Origin: Pseudomonadota bacterium
GTDB lineage: Bacteria > Pseudomonadota > Gammaproteobacteria > Xanthomonadales > Rhodanobacteraceae
Assembly (NCBI GenBank): GCA_023430685.1
Contig: JAEYZH010000195.1
Span: forward strand, 1-5,708
Length of the DNA stretch: 5,708 nt
Reading direction: 5' to 3'
How positions within the stretch are numbered: the first letter of the stretch is position 1; each line of letters begins with the position of its first letter. Below, in pieces: positions 3,837-5,708 of this stretch. Made by a program: the position numbers and the translations under genes. Under the pieces are notes generated by a model, which worked only from the letters and a program-made list of their open reading frames with translations, did no database searches and was not told the DNA's origin.

Positions 3837-5708
3837 TCAGATTTCCACCTGCGTCCCCAGCTCGATCAGCCGGTTGCCGGGGATCTGGAAGAACGCGGTC
3901 GCGGGGATCGCGTTGCGCTGCATGAAGGCGAACAGCTTGTCGCGCCAGAGCGCCATGCCCGGGCGGTCGACCGCGACGATGCTTTCGCGGCTCAGGAAGA
4001 ACGTCGTGTCCATCATGTCGAACGGCAGGCCGCAGGCGCCGATGCCCGCGAGCACGGCTGGCACGTTCGGGTCTTCGGCGAAACCGAAGCGCAGCAGCAC
4101 CGCGTAGAAGCCGTCGCCGAGTGCATTGACCGCGACGCGCTCGTCGTCCTCGGCAAGTGGCGTCTCGACGATCTCGACGGTCAGGATCACGTTGCGCTCG
4201 TGCAGCACCTTGTTGTGCTTGAGGTTGTGCAACATCGCATTCGGAACGCCGTTCTCGTTCGCGGTCATGAATACCGCGGTGCCCGGCACGCGCAGCGGCG
4301 GGTGCGCGAGGATCGAGGTGATGAAGGGTTCGAGCGCGAGGCCGCCGCGGCGGATCTCGCGCATGACGAGTTCACGGCCACGCCGCCAGGTCGTCATCAC
4401 CGTGAACACGAGCAGGCCGAGCGCGAGCGGGAACCAGCCCCCGTACTCGATCTTGTCGGCCACCGCGAGCAGCAGCACGAGGTCGATGCCGAGGAACAGC
4501 GTGCCGGCGAGCACCACGCGCGCAAGGTCCCAGCGCCAGATGCGGCGCGCGACGACCACCACCAGCAGCGTGTTCATGAGCATCGTGCCGACCACCGCGA
4601 GGCCGTAGGCCGCGACGAGGTTCTGCGAAGAACGGAAGCCGAGCACCGCGGCGATCGTGAGCACCAGCAGGATGCGGTTGACCCACGGCAGGAAGATCTG
4701 GCCGATCGTCTCCTTCGAGGTGTGCTGCACGCGCATGCGCGGCAGGTAGCCGAGCTGCATCGCCTGGCGCGTCATCGAGAACGCGCCCGAGATCACCGCC
4801 TGCGAGGCGACGATCGTCGCCATCGTCGCCAGCACGATCATCGGGATCAGCAACGGCTTGGGCACGAGCAGGTAGAACGGATTCGCCGCGGCCGACGGAT
4901 CATCGAGCACGAGCGCGCCCTGCCCGAAGTAGTTCAGCACGAGGCAGGGCGACACCAGGAAGAACCAGACCAGCCGGATCGGCTTGCGCCCGAAGTGGCC
5001 CATGTCGGTGTAGAGCGCCTCGGCGCCGGTGATCGCGAGCACCACCGCGCCCATCGCGAACACCGCGAACTTGCCGTTGTGCACGAAGAACAACACCGCA
5101 TGGTGCGGGCTCAGCGCGTAGAGCACTTCGGGCTCGCGCAGGATGCCGAGCAGGCCGAACACGCCGAGCGTGAGGAACCAGAGGATCGTGACCGGCGCGA
5201 ACAACGGCCCCACGCGACTGGTGCCATGCTTCTGGATCGCGAACAGGCCGAGCAGGATCACGACCGTGAGCGGCACGATCCACGGATGCGCCGCGGGCGC
5301 GACGACCTCGATGCCTTCGACCGCCGACAGCACCGAGATCGCGGGCGTCACCACGCCGTCGCCGAAGAACAGCGCCGCGCCGAACAGGCCGATCACCATC
5401 AGCACCCAACGCGTTCGCCGGCTTTCGACGCCACGCTGCGCGAGCGCCATCAACGCCATGATGCCGCCTTCGCCCTTGTTGTCGGCGCGCAGGATGAAGG
5501 TCGCGTACTTGACCGACACCACCAGCACCAGCGACCAGAAGATCAGCGACAGCACGCCGTAGACGTTCTCGGCCCGCACCGCGACGCCATGCTCGCCGAA
5601 CGCCTGGCGAAACGCGTAGAGCGGGCTCGTGCCGATGTCGCCGTAGACGACGCCGACCGCGCCCACGCACAACGCGAGGAGGCGCGAACGCGCACTGCCG
5701 GACTGCTT
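3837..5708 (-). CDS. kup: Kup potassium uptake transporter (5' end cut by window)
   Basis: Kup is a multi-pass inner-membrane symporter that takes up potassium with protons (KUP/HAK/KT family). The frame is open to the window edge, giving 623 visible residues against 622 for the whole E. coli protein, so only a few N-terminal residues are missing. Visible residues 10-31 include the family signature VVYGDIGTSPLY with its conserved Asp24. Further motifs in order are KYATFILRADNKGEGGI, FFGDGVVTPAISVLSAVEG, IQKHGTSRVG, GAEALYTDMGHFG, LNYFGQGAL and SQAVISGAFSMTRQA, within about twelve hydrophobic segments. The cytoplasmic C-terminal domain has VPGTAVFMT, LKHNKVLHERN and the terminal ELGTQVEI typical of the family. 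FFGDG has Asp where E. coli Kup has Glu116; an acidic residue is retained. A TTG at 5672 would remove conserved N-terminal sequence and is not the start. It precedes ruvB by 222 nt and is functionally unrelated to it. Confidence 0.97.
   Translation of the reverse strand, partial: KQSGSARSRLLALCVGAVGVVYGDIGTSPLYAFRQAFGEHGVAVRAENVYGVLSLIFWSLVLVVSVKYATFILRADNKGEGGIMALMALAQRGVESRRTRWVLMVIGLFGAALFFGDGVVTPAISVLSAVEGIEVVAPAAHPWIVPLTVVILLGLFAIQKHGTSRVGPLFAPVTILWFLTLGVFGLLGILREPEVLYALSPHHAVLFFVHNGKFAVFAMGAVVLAITGAEALYTDMGHFGRKPIRLVWFFLVSPCLVLNYFGQGALVLDDPSAAANPFYLLVPKPLLIPMIVLATMATIVASQAVISGAFSMTRQAMQLGYLPRMRVQHTSKETIGQIFLPWVNRILLVLTIAAVLGFRSSQNLVAAYGLAVVGTMLMNTLLVVVVARRIWRWDLARVVLAGTLFLGIDLVLLLAVADKIEYGGWFPLALGLLVFTVMTTWRRGRELVMREIRRGGLALEPFITSILAHPPLRVPGTAVFMTANENGVPNAMLHNLKHNKVLHERNVILTVEIVETPLAEDDERVAVNALGDGFYAVLLRFGFAEDPNVPAVLAGIGACGLPFDMMDTTFFLSRESIVAVDRPGMALWRDKLFAFMQRNAIPATAFFQIPGNRLIELGTQVEI

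Noticed and set aside
5670..5672. TTG at 5672 as the kup start
   Set aside because: The frame stays open to the window edge with family-like sequence (RSRLLALCVGAVG) upstream, so the gene is truncated by the window.

Overview
The window is high-GC DNA with every supportable gene on the minus strand. Read in the direction of transcription (high to low coordinates) the order is kup (5' end outside the window), ruvB, ybgC, tolQ, tolR and tolA (3' end outside the window). This order, the protein sequences and the GGGNATC heptamer repeats between the genes point to a gammaproteobacterium of the Xanthomonadaceae/Lysobacteraceae (Lysobacter, Luteimonas, Xanthomonas and relatives). The genus cannot be fixed from this sequence alone.

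Layout. Positions 5708-3837 hold a Kup potassium transporter lacking only its first few residues. Positions 3836-3615 are a 222-nt gap bounded by two inverted G-rich heptad arrays; the array on the ruvB side ends at the ruvB start codon. Positions 3614-2565 hold RuvB, the Holliday-junction motor ATPase. Positions 2575-2075 hold the YbgC acyl-CoA thioesterase. A 126-bp inverted-repeat element (2475-2600) sits on the ruvB/ybgC junction and encodes both the ruvB stop codon and the only canonical ybgC start codon. ybgC and tolQ (2078-1398) overlap by the four bases ATGA. tolQ and tolR (1285-842) are separated by 112 nt holding a GATTCGG heptamer array. tolR and tolA (837 to the window edge) are 4 nt apart.

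Function. TolQ and TolR form the proton-driven inner-membrane motor that energises TolA. TolA reaches across the periplasm to TolB/Pal, presumably encoded just beyond position 1, to constrict and stabilise the outer membrane during division. YbgC is the usual cytoplasmic companion at the head of tol operons. RuvB, with RuvA and RuvC (not in the window), processes recombination intermediates. Kup takes up potassium and is functionally unrelated to its neighbours.

The genes are conventional. The unusual part is the intergenic DNA. Three of the five junctions carry period-7 arrays beginning with GGG. Two of them are inverted pairs, all are oriented the same way relative to transcription, and one has become coding sequence at both ends.
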